Assembly: GCF_011634775.1 (NCBI RefSeq)
Contig: NZ_JAALXT010000005.1
Span: forward strand, 124,001 to 188,000
Length of the DNA stretch: 64,000 nucleotides
Reading direction: 5' to 3'
From: Thalassoroseus pseudoceratinae
Lineage (GTDB): Bacteria > Planctomycetota > Planctomycetia > Planctomycetales > Planctomycetaceae
This document shows, piece after piece, positions 27,507 through 36,704 of this stretch. The notes under the pieces were generated by a model. That model was given only the letters and a program-made list of their open reading frames with translations. It did not search any database and was not told where the DNA came from. Numbering within the stretch: position 1 is the first letter of the stretch; every line of letters begins with the position of its first letter. The translations under genes were made by a program, and so were the position numbers.

Positions 27507-28218
27507 ACTTATTGAACTGGTTGGTTACGGCCTGAAAGCAGGTTCTCGATTGCAGCATCCCTTCAATTCCGGAGAACCAAGCATCACACTTCACATGGAA
27601 ACCAGCGTGCGAGTCAGTTCGCTTGCCAAACCCCATGCTCGCGGTTTCGATTGAAATCGCGATTAGTGATGCTCGTCTGAGCGGAGAATGCTACCAGAAC
27701 ATTCGCCGCTTCAAACCGAAAAATAGCCATCCCCAAAAATTTTCCAAAAATTCTTTCAAGTCGGGGCGTCACAAAACCAATCCGAAGAGGTCGCATCAAC
27801 ATATTGCTATGAATTCAAAGGCTGCTCATCTTGCTAGACATTGATGTAAGTCGATTCGCGGTCGGCACTTGTAAACAAACACTGTCGACGGCTGTCTTTC
27901 TTGTTATCGGGAATTATTCGGAGCGGTCGACGACATGGTCAACTCCCGAATTCGGAAAAAATGTGGATCGATTGTGTGTTCATGAGTTAATTAGCCTGAC
28001 AATTTTCCGGTTTTGGAGCCTCCGAGCTTGACCTACTTCGCGAGGATCCGTCGAATTGAGACGCGCCCACCACCACAACGATCTGCACGTGGAAACCAGT
28101 TTTCGAACTTCGCCACCCCCTTGGCATTCAAGACGAAAGTCAGTTACACATGCGCTGCGATCGCCCGTCTTGACTTCGCGATTTGAAATCTTTTTTGCGA
28201 TACTCCCGAAGGATCAAA

Positions 28219-29148
28219 GTGAACTGGACACCCACCAACCGTCCGCAGCCAATGACGTGGTCCGCCTCAGCGGTCACACTCCTGACGGCTGCATTTTGGG
28301 GCGGGACCGCTGTCGCAGTGACGTTCTCAATCGATGACGTTCCGGCGATCATGGCGGCGGGGATTCGTTTCTTCCTGGCATCGGTCTTTATGTTCTTCTG
28401 GTGCCAGGGGCAACGGGTTTCTCTCAAGCTGACCAAACACGGCTGGAAAGTTGCCACCTGGATGGGGGTTTTGCTGTTCTTGCAGATCGGAACGTTTCAC
28501 TGGGGTATTCGCCAGACCAGTGCCTCCCATGCAACGGTGCTCATCAATACATTTGTGTTCTGGATCGCAGGAATTGAACATTTTATCTTGCGATCGCAGC
28601 GTTTGGATTCTTCGCGACTGACGGGTCTTGCCTGCGCAGCGGCCGGTGGTTTGATCATTCTCGTTGCCGGCACGCCCGACTCCCAACATACGGTGAAAGA
28701 CCCGGTGACGCTCACCGGCGATTTGTTCCTATTGGCGAGTTCTGTCATCCTCGCCGTGAAGGTGATCTACACAAAACACGCCGTGATGAATGCCGAGCCG
28801 ACCGCCGTGATGTTTTGGCATGACATCATCGGGGCGATGCTCTTTTTTGTTTGTAGCCCGCTGGTCGAGAATGTCCATCTGCCGAGCTTGATCGAAGCGG
28901 TCCAAAACCCGGTGACGCTGACGGCGTTGCTTTATCAGGGCGTGGTCGTGGGCGGATTCTGTTTCGGCGTGCAAGCGGTGTTGCTCACTCGTTACACGGC
29001 TGCTCAAGTCGCAATTTACAGCGTGGCAACACCGTTGTTTGGAATATTCTTCGCTTACCTATTCCGAGGCGACCCGCTCTCGCCATGGCTAATTCTCTCC
29101 GGTATCTCCGTCGCCACCGGCATCGCCATCATCAACCGCGCCGGGTGA
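28219..29148 (+). CDS. EamA/DMT-family transporter
   Basis: About 309 residues and ten predicted transmembrane helices in two EamA halves (roughly 10-145 and 160-305). Visible: TLLTAAFWGGTAVAV at the start of the first half, where proline/tryptophan-glycine motifs are typical, and the second-half LLASSVILAVKVIYTKHAV and YSVATPLFGIFFAYLFRGD. Drug/metabolite exporters of this family move small amino-acid or metabolite substrates; which one cannot be told. The start is taken as GTG 28219, with AAGGA five bases upstream; ATG 28252 is the alternative. First of three genes in one direction. Confidence 0.9.
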   Translation: MNWTPTNRPQPMTWSASAVTLLTAAFWGGTAVAVTFSIDDVPAIMAAGIRFFLASVFMFFWCQGQRVSLKLTKHGWKVATWMGVLLFLQIGTFHWGIRQTSASHATVLINTFVFWIAGIEHFILRSQRLDSSRLTGLACAAAGGLIILVAGTPDSQHTVKDPVTLTGDLFLLASSVILAVKVIYTKHAVMNAEPTAVMFWHDIIGAMLFFVCSPLVENVHLPSLIEAVQNPVTLTALLYQGVVVGGFCFGVQAVLLTRYTAAQVAIYSVATPLFGIFFAYLFRGDPLSPWLILSGISVATGIAIINRAG

Positions 29149-29287
29149 TCCGTTCTGATCAACTTTTCGCTGGAATCGGCTGGTTCCACGTGGCCAATCG
29201 ACTGGCGAGCCTGATGGTTTGCGAGTACTCTGACCGGTTGTTTCATTCACGACCGGAAGCGTCTTAGTTTTCCCCACCACCGATGCC

Positions 29288-29656
29288 ATGCGTACCGACG
29301 CCTCCACATTTGTGTTCGTCTACGGCACCCTCAAACGTGGGTTCTGCCGGGCGTCGGCATTGGCAAATCAGCAGTTCCTTGGGGACGCCCAAACGGTGCC
29401 AAAATATCGGCTGGTCAATTGTGGTGATTACCCAGGGTTGTTGGCGTCGGAGCCGGGAAAGTCCATTCGAGGCGAACTCTATGCCGTCGATGTATATTGC
29501 CTGCAACGGCTTGATGACATTGAGGCCGTCAACGAAGACTTGTACCGACGCGGGCCGATCGAATTAGAGTCGCCCTATCATCAAACCCCGGTTGTGGCGT
29601 ATTTTTACAATCAGGACACAACCAACATGCCCGAATGCGGAACGTCGTGGGAGTAG
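29288..29656 (+). CDS. Gamma-glutamylcyclotransferase-like (AIG2/GGCT) protein
   Basis: 122 residues. The family hallmark VFVYGTLKRGF occurs at residues 9-19, with DYPGLL near 47-52, GELYAVD near 62-68 and the acidic LDDIEAVNEDLYRR segment containing the candidate general-acid/base glutamate. GGCT-fold enzymes cleave gamma-glutamyl amides to 5-oxoproline. Short members of this type also act on other gamma-glutamylamines, so the substrate is open. It lies between the transporter and the HTTM gene (54 bases before the latter), and co-transcription with HTTM is likely. Confidence 0.9.
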   Translation: MRTDASTFVFVYGTLKRGFCRASALANQQFLGDAQTVPKYRLVNCGDYPGLLASEPGKSIRGELYAVDVYCLQRLDDIEAVNEDLYRRGPIELESPYHQTPVVAYFYNQDTTNMPECGTSWE

Positions 29657-29710
29657 TTTCACGCGTTCTTTGCGACCGAAACCTGACTCTGCTTCCTGAA
29701 TCGACGGACC

Positions 29711-31159
29711 ATGAATTCAACCGCATCGACGAGCGAACTGCATTGGACCAAGCGACTGTTCCAACCGATCGATATTGGCATGCTCGTCTATTTACGAATT
29801 GCGTTCGGTGCGGTGATGGTGTGGGAAGCCTATCGCTATCTGAGTTACAACTGGTTCTTTACTCAGTTTCAAAACTCGGGGTTCTACTTTAAGTATTTCG
29901 GGTTCTCGTGGATCCACGCTTGGTCGGGCGATGGCATGCGGATTCACTTCATCATTTGGGGCATCCTGGCGGCGATGATCGCCCTGGGGCTGTGTTATCG
30001 AATAGCGACCATTCTGTTCTTTTTCGTGTTTACGTATGTGTTCCTACTCGATCAAACGACGTACCTTAATCACTTCTATTTGATCAGTACGCTGAGTTTC
30101 TTGATGATCTTTCTTCCAATGCACCGAGCCGGTTCGTTGGATGTCCTGCTGCGTCCTCAACTGCGAACAACCCGTGTTCCGGCTTGGACGCTCTGGTTGC
30201 TCCGCTTTCAGATTGCCGTGCCGTACTTCTTTGGTGGGGTGGCAAAGATCAATCCGGATTGGCTGCGGGGAGAACCGATTCGGTACTGGTTGGCAGAACA
30301 CTTTGGTGGTCCGGTGTCCGAACCGGTCGTCTATGCGTTTGCGTGGGGCGGGATGCTTTTTGACTTGCTCATCGTGCCGGCATTGCTGTGGAAGCCAACC
30401 CGGATTCCCGCATTTGTTGCCGCGATTGCATTTCATTTGACGAACGATACGTTATTCCACATCGGCGTCTTTCCTTGGCTGATGATGGCCGCCTCCGTTG
30501 TCTTTTTGCCATCCGACTGGCTTGCGATTTCTGACGAGACCGAGCAATCCCAGAAATCCACATGGCCGATTCCATCACCGAGTCGGCAGCGATGGATTCT
30601 GGCCTCACTTGCGGTTTGGGTCGGCGTGCAGTGTTTGGTGCCGTTGCGTCATTGGTTGTATCCTGGCAATGTCAGTTGGACCGAGGAAGGGCATCGGTTC
30701 GCGTGGCATATGAAACTGCGGGACAAGTCCGCCGATTCGCTCACGCTCAAAGTGCCGACCGAATCGGGCTTGCTGTTGGAATGGGAACTCGCACCGCAAT
30801 GGAATCCGGAATTGGGATATCCGGAATTCCAACTCGTCATGACCGCCACCGATGTCACCGGAGAAACCGTCACCGATCCACCAAACGTGGACGTGGATGT
30901 GACAAGTCATCAACTGCGCTCAGCCGCCACCAAACCGGATATGCTCTTGCAATTGGCGGGGTATCTTGCGGATCGAGTTCGCGACGCTGGCGAGGAACCG
31001 ACGGGCGTGTTTGCCGACTCGATGGTGTCGCTCAACGGACGAATCCCGCAACCGCTGGTCGATCCGAACTTCAATCTCCTGAAAGCCCCCCGCAACCTGT
31101 GGCATGCGGAGTGGATTCGTCCGCTGACCGTGCCGTTGCCATCACCGAAGCGACGATGA
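29711..31159 (+). CDS. HTTM-domain membrane protein, vitamin K-dependent gamma-carboxylase-like
   Basis: 482 residues. An HTTM (horizontally transferred transmembrane) domain with several helices covers about 20-280, followed by a lumenal/periplasmic-type beta-rich domain (about 300-470). Landmarks: DIGMLVYLRIAFGAVMVWEAYRY at the N-terminus, LDQTTYLNHFYL (loop conserved in gamma-glutamyl carboxylases), VPYFFGGVAKINPDWLRGEPI (the conserved Lys/Asn segment) and HLTNDTLFHIGVFPWLM. Human GGCX carboxylates protein glutamates with reduced vitamin K; many bacterial HTTM proteins have no proven activity, so function is tentative. Its 3' end overlaps the convergent isomerase gene by 18 bp. Confidence 0.88.
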   Translation: MNSTASTSELHWTKRLFQPIDIGMLVYLRIAFGAVMVWEAYRYLSYNWFFTQFQNSGFYFKYFGFSWIHAWSGDGMRIHFIIWGILAAMIALGLCYRIATILFFFVFTYVFLLDQTTYLNHFYLISTLSFLMIFLPMHRAGSLDVLLRPQLRTTRVPAWTLWLLRFQIAVPYFFGGVAKINPDWLRGEPIRYWLAEHFGGPVSEPVVYAFAWGGMLFDLLIVPALLWKPTRIPAFVAAIAFHLTNDTLFHIGVFPWLMMAASVVFLPSDWLAISDETEQSQKSTWPIPSPSRQRWILASLAVWVGVQCLVPLRHWLYPGNVSWTEEGHRFAWHMKLRDKSADSLTLKVPTESGLLLEWELAPQWNPELGYPEFQLVMTATDVTGETVTDPPNVDVDVTSHQLRSAATKPDMLLQLAGYLADRVRDAGEEPTGVFADSMVSLNGRIPQPLVDPNFNLLKAPRNLWHAEWIRPLTVPLPSPKRR

Positions 31160-31981
31160 TGGTGTCCGCAACCCGGCCGCTTGCATCAGTCGATCGGTCT
31201 CCCGGTACGCCTCGGTGACCCATTCTTCGATTCGGTCGGGATCGGGGGAATACTCGAGTTCGATCGAAATACAGCCGTCGATTTCCAAACTCTTGATGGC
31301 TTCCAAATACGGCGGAAAGTCGACAACGCCACGCCCCGGCGGCAAATCGCCGTGCACCTGACCGTCGCAATCCGAGATATGAACGTGAATAGCTTGCCCT
31401 CGCAGTTTTTCCAACTCGTTCGGTTCCACGCCACTCAACACCAAATGCGAGACATCGATATTTGCCTGACACGCCGGGTGATTCACGTCGTTGAGAAACC
31501 GTTTCATGCTGTCGACATCATTCAGCAGCGACAACGGAAACGGTTCGAGTTCCAACGCAATTTTCAGATCCCGATCGGCCGCATAGTCCGCGAGTTCTCG
31601 GCAGCCGTCCACACCGGCTTGCCATTGCTCCGGTGGCGGAATGACTTCGCGATTCCAGATGTATTCCCCCAGCACAAGCAGCACATTCTCGGCTTCGTAC
31701 TCGTAGGCCAAATCGAGATAGGCTTTCACACGCTCTAAGTGAAACCGCCGCACACTCGGATTGAAATCAATCAAACCGACCGCGACACAGCAGATCGAAA
31801 CAATCGGCAACTCGACTCGGTCGCACTCCCGTTTGATAAGACACCGTTCGCGGACATCGATATCCAGCGGATCGGTGAAGATGTCGATCGAATCGAACCC
31901 AATTTCCTTCGTCTTCTGAATCCCCCACTTCGCATCCCGCCCGGCTTGAGCCCAAGCGGAGTTGATCAGTCCGAGCCGCAT
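31142..31981 (-). CDS. Sugar phosphate isomerase/epimerase-family TIM barrel
   Basis: 279 residues of the AP-endonuclease-2/xylose-isomerase-like TIM-barrel family. Metal-ligand positions visible include the glutamate in IALELEPFP (about 144), the aspartate and histidine in QANIDVSHL (about 173-180), the histidine in IHVHISDCDG (about 203) and the late glutamate in CISIELEYS. Family members isomerise or epimerise sugars or hydrolyse inosose-type substrates; the exact reaction cannot be assigned. The C-terminal coding end overlaps the HTTM gene on the other strand (31142-31159). No sugar-pathway neighbours. Confidence 0.88.
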   Translation of the reverse strand: MRLGLINSAWAQAGRDAKWGIQKTKEIGFDSIDIFTDPLDIDVRERCLIKRECDRVELPIVSICCVAVGLIDFNPSVRRFHLERVKAYLDLAYEYEAENVLLVLGEYIWNREVIPPPEQWQAGVDGCRELADYAADRDLKIALELEPFPLSLLNDVDSMKRFLNDVNHPACQANIDVSHLVLSGVEPNELEKLRGQAIHVHISDCDGQVHGDLPPGRGVVDFPPYLEAIKSLEIDGCISIELEYSPDPDRIEEWVTEAYRETDRLMQAAGLRTPSSSLR

Positions 31982-32086
31982 TTTCGCTGAACCTTCGTGT
32001 GTGTTTTCGCGTTATCTCGATCATGCCTTCATATACAGCATGCAGGTTAACCCGGCCATCTATGCAAAACTAGGGAAAACAATTCG

Positions 32087-33367
32087 ATGTCCGCCGTGGC
32101 CAATGAGTCATTTTTGCGAGCAATCTTGGAAGATCCCAAAAACGATCTGCCGCGATTGGCGTATGCGGATTGGCTCGATGAACAAGGTGATCCGCGAGGT
32201 GAGTTGATCCGCGTCCAGTGCGAATTGTCTCCTCTGACAGAAGAAGACGAGCGGTTTCGCCCACTCTACAAACGTGAACAAGCATTGCTCAAACTGTATA
32301 AGAATGAGTGGCTGGGACCGCTTGCGGATTGGGTTCAGAATGCGCAGTTCTCGCGTGGATTTGTGGAAAACATCACACTGGGAGCCAATCAATTCTTGGA
32401 ACGAAAGCAGCAGATTTTCTCACTGACTCCCATTCGCGGATTGAAACTCACAGGCATGACGACAACGCACGTGACAAAGTTTCGAACCGCTCCAGAGTGC
32501 AGCCGTCTACGAGACCTAACGCTTAACATTCGCAAGATGACCGACCTCCGTTGGGAGAAGCTCATCACCGCGCCCAGGCTAGCGTCTCTCAAGAAACTAC
32601 AGATCAACTGGATGGGCATGGACATGCACCACCTGAATTCCCTCACAGAACTTTCGGCACGTGGCTTACAAGAATTCGATTTTGCATTCCGCGAACGATG
32701 TTGGCCGTGGACGTTCTGGGACTGGGGCGTTTTGTTTCGTAGTGGTGTTCTTTCGAACCTGCGTTCGACAGGAATCCACGTTAACGACCTTAAACACGAT
32801 TTTATCCAAGGCGTCCTGTCATCGACACGTTTCCCCTACTTGCAGAGTTTGACTGTCGATCACCCGTATTTCGGGTACGGCTACGAAACCCGTCGAAAGC
32901 GAAAGGCGTTCCAGTGGTTGGGGGATCATCCGCGGTTCCGGGAACTACGATCGCTGAACCTCTCACTTCGCGGCCTAACCTCAAGCCGTTCGATTGTTTC
33001 ACTCCTGTTTCCACAACCAGACGCTATGCAGACGGAGCGTTTGCAGCTTGCCGTCGCACCAATGAACGCTGACGATGCCAACCGGATCGCTCAGATGTCG
33101 CGTTTGACGACGCTACGACTTGAACACGGCAAACTCGGAGACGAGGGTGTATCGATCTTGGCAAACTCGGAGCGTCTACAGAATTTGCGAGTGTTGAGTT
33201 TGGTCGACAACGAACTGACCGACAAATCAGCCCGGACGATCTTAGAGTCTCCCTATTGGAACGATTTGGTCATCCTGGATCTGTCAAGAAATGCGTTGAG
33301 CAAAGAAACCAAGAAAGCACTGCGAAAGCGGTTTGGGACAGGTGTGTGCAAATTCGGCCGTAGTTAG
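32087..33367 (+). CDS. TIGR02996-domain leucine-rich-repeat protein (copy 1)
   Basis: 426 residues. The first 50 residues form the TIGR02996 repeat-companion domain (ESFLRAILEDPKNDLPRLAYADWLDEQGDPRGELIRVQ), found almost only in planctomycetes and relatives ahead of LRR-like repeats. Residues about 100-425 hold irregular leucine-rich units (LRGLKLTGM-type; LTTLRLEHGKLGDEGVSIL; LRVLSLVDNELTDKSARTIL; LVILDLSRNALSKETKKALRKRFG). No signal peptide, so cytoplasmic, probably protein binding. Tandem paralogue of the next gene, 112 bases apart; start ATG at 32087. Confidence 0.9.
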   Translation: MSAVANESFLRAILEDPKNDLPRLAYADWLDEQGDPRGELIRVQCELSPLTEEDERFRPLYKREQALLKLYKNEWLGPLADWVQNAQFSRGFVENITLGANQFLERKQQIFSLTPIRGLKLTGMTTTHVTKFRTAPECSRLRDLTLNIRKMTDLRWEKLITAPRLASLKKLQINWMGMDMHHLNSLTELSARGLQEFDFAFRERCWPWTFWDWGVLFRSGVLSNLRSTGIHVNDLKHDFIQGVLSSTRFPYLQSLTVDHPYFGYGYETRRKRKAFQWLGDHPRFRELRSLNLSLRGLTSSRSIVSLLFPQPDAMQTERLQLAVAPMNADDANRIAQMSRLTTLRLEHGKLGDEGVSILANSERLQNLRVLSLVDNELTDKSARTILESPYWNDLVILDLSRNALSKETKKALRKRFGTGVCKFGRS

Positions 33368-33479
33368 TCGGTGTTTTTGCTTCGAGTGCGTGTGAGCCGA
33401 CTTGGCTTCTATTGGTTGACAGGTTACGGTTTCAATCGACAGGCTGTCGAAGATCAGAGAATACAATCGAGAGAACCGT

Positions 33480-34757
33480 TTGATGTCCTCATCTGCTGAA
33501 CAATCCTTCTTGCAAGCCGTCCTCGATGATCCCGACGACGATTTGCCGCGACTTGCATATGCGGATTGGTTGGACGAGCAGGGCGATCCGCGGGGCGAAC
33601 TCATCCGTGTGCAATGCGAGTTGTTCCCGCTGACCGAAGAAGATGAGCGTTTTCGCCCGCTCTACAAACGCGAGCAAACACTCCTCAAACGCTACAAGAG
33701 TGAATGGCTAGGACCACTCGGCCGATTGACTCAAAACCCGAAATTCTATCGTGGGTTTGTCGAGAATGTGCAGCTAGGTTCTAAACAGTTTCTAGCCCGA
33801 CGACAGAAAGTGTTTTCACTTGCACCAATTCGTGTGTTGACTATCACGGCAATGTCTTCGAAGTATGTCTCAGACTTTGTTGCCGCTGAGGAGTGGACTG
33901 GATTACGAGAGCTGTCATTAAGTATTCGAGAAATGACCGTTCAAGAATGGCGAGAACTCATGACTGCGTCGCAGATGAAGTCACTACAAAGACTCCGCCT
34001 GACTTGGTGGGAGTTAGACCGGCAACTTCTTAGCTTTCTCACAGAGCTAGCTGCGCGAAACCTGCATGAATTTGAAATCGTTGGGCAAACTTGGCGAAAT
34101 CAAGTTGATTGGAATTCGCTCTTCGCTAGTGGTGTGTTCTCGTCCTTGCGGACATTTGAACTGGGAATCGGAGAGTTGCAAGAGGATCTAGTTGACAACT
34201 TACTTTCGCGTTCTCAGTTTCCTCATTTGGAAAACCTAATATTAAACAGCCTTGGTTCTGTTCAACCGATAGGACAACGACGTCTACAGTCCATCGGCAA
34301 GCATCCGGGACTCGCCCAACTTCGTTCGCTAGCCATTCAGTCGTTAGGTATGACGATGAATGAATCAATCGCGACACACTTGTTTCCGCATCCGGAATCC
34401 ATGCAACTGGAGCGGCTTGCCCTAAAAGGTCATGCGGTGAACGAAGATGGCATTCGGCGAATTGCTCAGATACCGAACTTGAAAACACTCAAGCTAGATA
34501 TCTGTCGACTCGGTGATGAATGTGTTTCGATCCTAGCCGATTCGGAACAGCTACAGAGTCTACGCATCCTCAGTTTGACCAACAACGAGCTAACCGATGC
34601 GGCGGCGGAGGCGATTTTAAAGTCTCCGCACTTGAGTCATCTGCTAGCACTAGACTTATCACAAAACGCGATTAGCAAGGACACACAAACGAAACTTCGC
34701 AAGCGTTTCGGTGCCGGAGTATGCACGTTTACTTCGATGCTGACGCCCCGCGATTAA
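33480..34757 (+). CDS. TIGR02996-domain leucine-rich-repeat protein (copy 2)
   Basis: 425 residues, tandem paralogue of the preceding gene. The TIGR02996 domain is nearly identical (LPRLAYADWLDEQGDPRGEL and RFRPLYKREQ shared), and the last repeats are also close (LSLTNNELTDAAAEAIL, LALDLSQNAISKDTQTKLRKRFGAG). The middle repeats, about 120-330, have diverged strongly. Codon use is slightly less GC-rich in the middle than in the neighbours. Start ATG at 33480. The 3' end overlaps the convergent VCBS-repeat gene by 29 bp. Duplication followed by diversification of the recognition surface is the simplest reading. Confidence 0.9.
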   Translation: MMSSSAEQSFLQAVLDDPDDDLPRLAYADWLDEQGDPRGELIRVQCELFPLTEEDERFRPLYKREQTLLKRYKSEWLGPLGRLTQNPKFYRGFVENVQLGSKQFLARRQKVFSLAPIRVLTITAMSSKYVSDFVAAEEWTGLRELSLSIREMTVQEWRELMTASQMKSLQRLRLTWWELDRQLLSFLTELAARNLHEFEIVGQTWRNQVDWNSLFASGVFSSLRTFELGIGELQEDLVDNLLSRSQFPHLENLILNSLGSVQPIGQRRLQSIGKHPGLAQLRSLAIQSLGMTMNESIATHLFPHPESMQLERLALKGHAVNEDGIRRIAQIPNLKTLKLDICRLGDECVSILADSEQLQSLRILSLTNNELTDAAAEAILKSPHLSHLLALDLSQNAISKDTQTKLRKRFGAGVCTFTSMLTPRD

Positions 34758-35931
34758 TATAGAGTTTCACATTGTGAGTCACACGACCGCCGGCGACGAT
34801 ATCGACTTTGCCGTCACCGTTGAGGTCTTCGGCGACTAAATCTTCGGTCGCAATCCCGCCGTTGTCGATGACGTGTTTGGTCCATTTGGTACCGGTCTCG
34901 TCGTCGGCATCGTAGATGTAAACACCAGGGCCTTTGATCTTTCCTTTGGCAGGGTCGCTGTGACCAAGAATAATTTCATCCCCATGGTCACCATCGACGT
35001 CTGCCGTCCACAGGGCATGGCCGCGACCAAGTGTGTCATCGAGAACAATCCGTTTTTGCACCGGGTCCCTTTCAAGACCACCGGGGAGAATCACCGGGTG
35101 CGGATACACGACAAGACTATTGCCATGCATGGGTTCGACTGTGGTAATGAGATTGACGCTGCCTTCCCGGAGGAAGCCATATTTGATTTCACCAGCCGCT
35201 TTGCTATTCGGCAGTTTCCGAATGTTCCACGATGAAGTTTGCGAATCTCGCCCCCGCTTCCGCATGACCAGATGAACGCCCTCTTCACTGGCGGTCAGTG
35301 TCAATTTCGATCGGCCTCCCACATGCCAATGGTTGTGCATTTTGTTGAGGGAACCATCCAGCACGGTTCGCGGCCACGCATCGGTTTTGGGATCGTCGGG
35401 AATGGCGAACGCGGTGAGTTTGACACCGTCGCCTTCGGTTTTGTTGAGCGGACTGACGACGAGTTGCTCTTCTCCGGTGCCGAGTACATCCGCCCAACGC
35501 ATGCGGTGGGTCCAGGGGATTTCGCCGATGAAGTGCACGTTCCACTTGTTATCGGGGTTTTCGCCGCGAGTGATCCATTGAATCGTTCCGGTGTTCTTGC
35601 CATGCAGCCAACCGGCTCCGATGGCGAAATCGACTTGCCCGTCGCCGTCGATGTCATGTGGAGCGAAGCAAACGTTGTCGGGTTGCGTTTGGTTATCGAG
35701 GATGACGTGCTTCGTCCAATCCGGTGATTCGTACCAGATCACTTGGGTTTCCGTCAGTGCGACGATGTCCGGTTTGGTGTCGGTGTTCACATCAGCCACA
35801 GTGACGGCGTACACGACTTCACCGGCGTGCGGATCGATCGTGACGGCTTCAAACTTGGGAAAGCCCTCAGCGAACGCCTGTTGTGAGGATGAATATCCGA
35901 AGGCCATCGCCAGCAAAAGAAGACGGATCAT
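34729..35931 (-). CDS. Secreted FG-GAP/VCBS-repeat protein
   Basis: 400 residues from the ATG ending at 35931 (MIRLLLLAMAFGYSSS), a signal peptide preceded by AGGAGA; 85 further upstream codons are open but lack coding character. The body is a beta-propeller of FG-GAP/VCBS-like units with calcium-binding DxDxDG loops: DVNTDTKPDIVAL, DIDGDGQVDFAIG, DVDGDHGDEIILG and DLNGDGKVDIVAGG. Such proteins are exported and bind carbohydrate or protein surfaces. In planctomycetes they are often found near sulfatases, but here the neighbours are LRR and proline-rich genes. No enzymatic motif seen. Confidence 0.85.
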   Translation of the reverse strand: MIRLLLLAMAFGYSSSQQAFAEGFPKFEAVTIDPHAGEVVYAVTVADVNTDTKPDIVALTETQVIWYESPDWTKHVILDNQTQPDNVCFAPHDIDGDGQVDFAIGAGWLHGKNTGTIQWITRGENPDNKWNVHFIGEIPWTHRMRWADVLGTGEEQLVVSPLNKTEGDGVKLTAFAIPDDPKTDAWPRTVLDGSLNKMHNHWHVGGRSKLTLTASEEGVHLVMRKRGRDSQTSSWNIRKLPNSKAAGEIKYGFLREGSVNLITTVEPMHGNSLVVYPHPVILPGGLERDPVQKRIVLDDTLGRGHALWTADVDGDHGDEIILGHSDPAKGKIKGPGVYIYDADDETGTKWTKHVIDNGGIATEDLVAEDLNGDGKVDIVAGGRVTHNVKLYINRGASASK

Positions 35932-36226
35932 CAGGAATCTCCTCGTCGGTGTGTCATAGGAATTGCCAAAGCTGTGTGCATTGTGCCGATTATTCGGATT
36001 GGGTTCAACGACCGGATCACGCTTGTTGTCGGTCCCCGGTGATGTCAGTCCGACTGGTTTCTTCGTCATGACCGGAACCGGTTTCGCGTGGGATGTCGAT
36101 TCGTGAAGTGCCTGGCTGGAGCAAATCACTGGCGTTCGCCGAACCAAGATCCGGAACACGCCAACCGACGCCGGGCCGGACAACATGGAAGTCGGTGCAT
36201 CCTCGAAATCAAGGAGTGAAAGTTTG

Positions 36227-36604
36227 ATGCGGAAGCGGACTCTCGTTGTGATGGCATTGTTTCTCGCGACGGCCAGCGTTTCGACCGCTGAAGCCGGTTT
36301 TTTCGGCCGTCTCTGGGAACTGGAAAAGAAAAAGAACGCTTGGATTATGCGAAACGTCTTCCGAGTCGGACGGAAGAAGCCCGTGGTGCACTACCATACG
36401 CCACCTGCACAACAACCGATGCAGTACCGCGAGCCAGAAGTGATTTCGCATCCGATGCCTGAGGGAATGCCGTCCGCACCGCCAGCGGTCACGGCTCCGG
36501 CCGCACCGGCTCCGCCCATTGAGCCGTCGGAAGCCGCACCCAACCGAGCCCTCACTCGCCCTCAAAACACTGCCGCCATCCCCCCGGCTCCGGCGGTGCG
36601 ATAG
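36227..36604 (+). CDS. Small secreted proline-rich protein
   Basis: 125 residues from ATG at 36227 (MRKRTLVVMALFLATASVSTAEAG), a clear signal peptide with AAGGAG upstream of the start. The mature part has a basic region (LWELEKKKNAWIMRNVFRVGRKKP) and a C-terminal half rich in Pro/Ala (PPAQQPMQYR, APAAPAPPIEPSEAAP), probably disordered and cell-wall or envelope associated. No family recognised. It is divergent from the VCBS-repeat gene and is followed by one of the best terminators in the window (36635-36675). Confidence 0.75.
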   Translation: MRKRTLVVMALFLATASVSTAEAGFFGRLWELEKKKNAWIMRNVFRVGRKKPVVHYHTPPAQQPMQYREPEVISHPMPEGMPSAPPAVTAPAAPAPPIEPSEAAPNRALTRPQNTAAIPPAPAVR

Positions 36605-36634
36605 CTGCGACAAAAGAATGAACGCCGTCTCCGC

Positions 36635-36675
36635 AACGCGGTCCGTTGGTTGAACTCAACGGACCGCGTTTTTTT
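36635..36675. terminator. Strong bidirectional rho-independent terminator
   Basis: Perfect 14-bp stem AACGCGGTCCGTTG (36635-36648) with CAACGGACCGCGTT (36657-36670), eight-base loop, followed by seven T on the plus strand and preceded by AA. Serves the proline-rich gene and possibly the convergent 897-residue gene. Confidence 0.9.
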
Positions 36676-36704
36676 GATGCCGTCTCAATGTTCGTACGGT
36701 TCCA

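Larger units (their letters stand above)
27157..28218. other. 1-kb non-coding region upstream of rpoD
   Basis: Divergent interval between rpoD and the EamA gene. The rpoD-proximal third (27276-27510) is crowded with perfect inverted repeats (listed separately). The rest, especially 27700-28030, is A/T-richer with no convincing gene. A short minus-strand frame (27388-27498, beginning MEFYPSGWVTRASRIQ, 36 codons) has fairly protein-like content, but there is no independent support and I leave it unannotated. Confidence 0.5.

Noticed and set aside
27388-27636. Minus-strand frame of up to 82 codons between rpoD and the EamA gene
   Set aside because: The last 36 codons look somewhat protein-like, but there is no ribosome-binding site, homologue or terminator to support them, so it is only mentioned in the spacer entry.
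27283-27654. 123-codon plus-strand frame upstream of rpoD
   Set aside because: It runs straight through the hairpin cluster, has poor codon character and no family resemblance.
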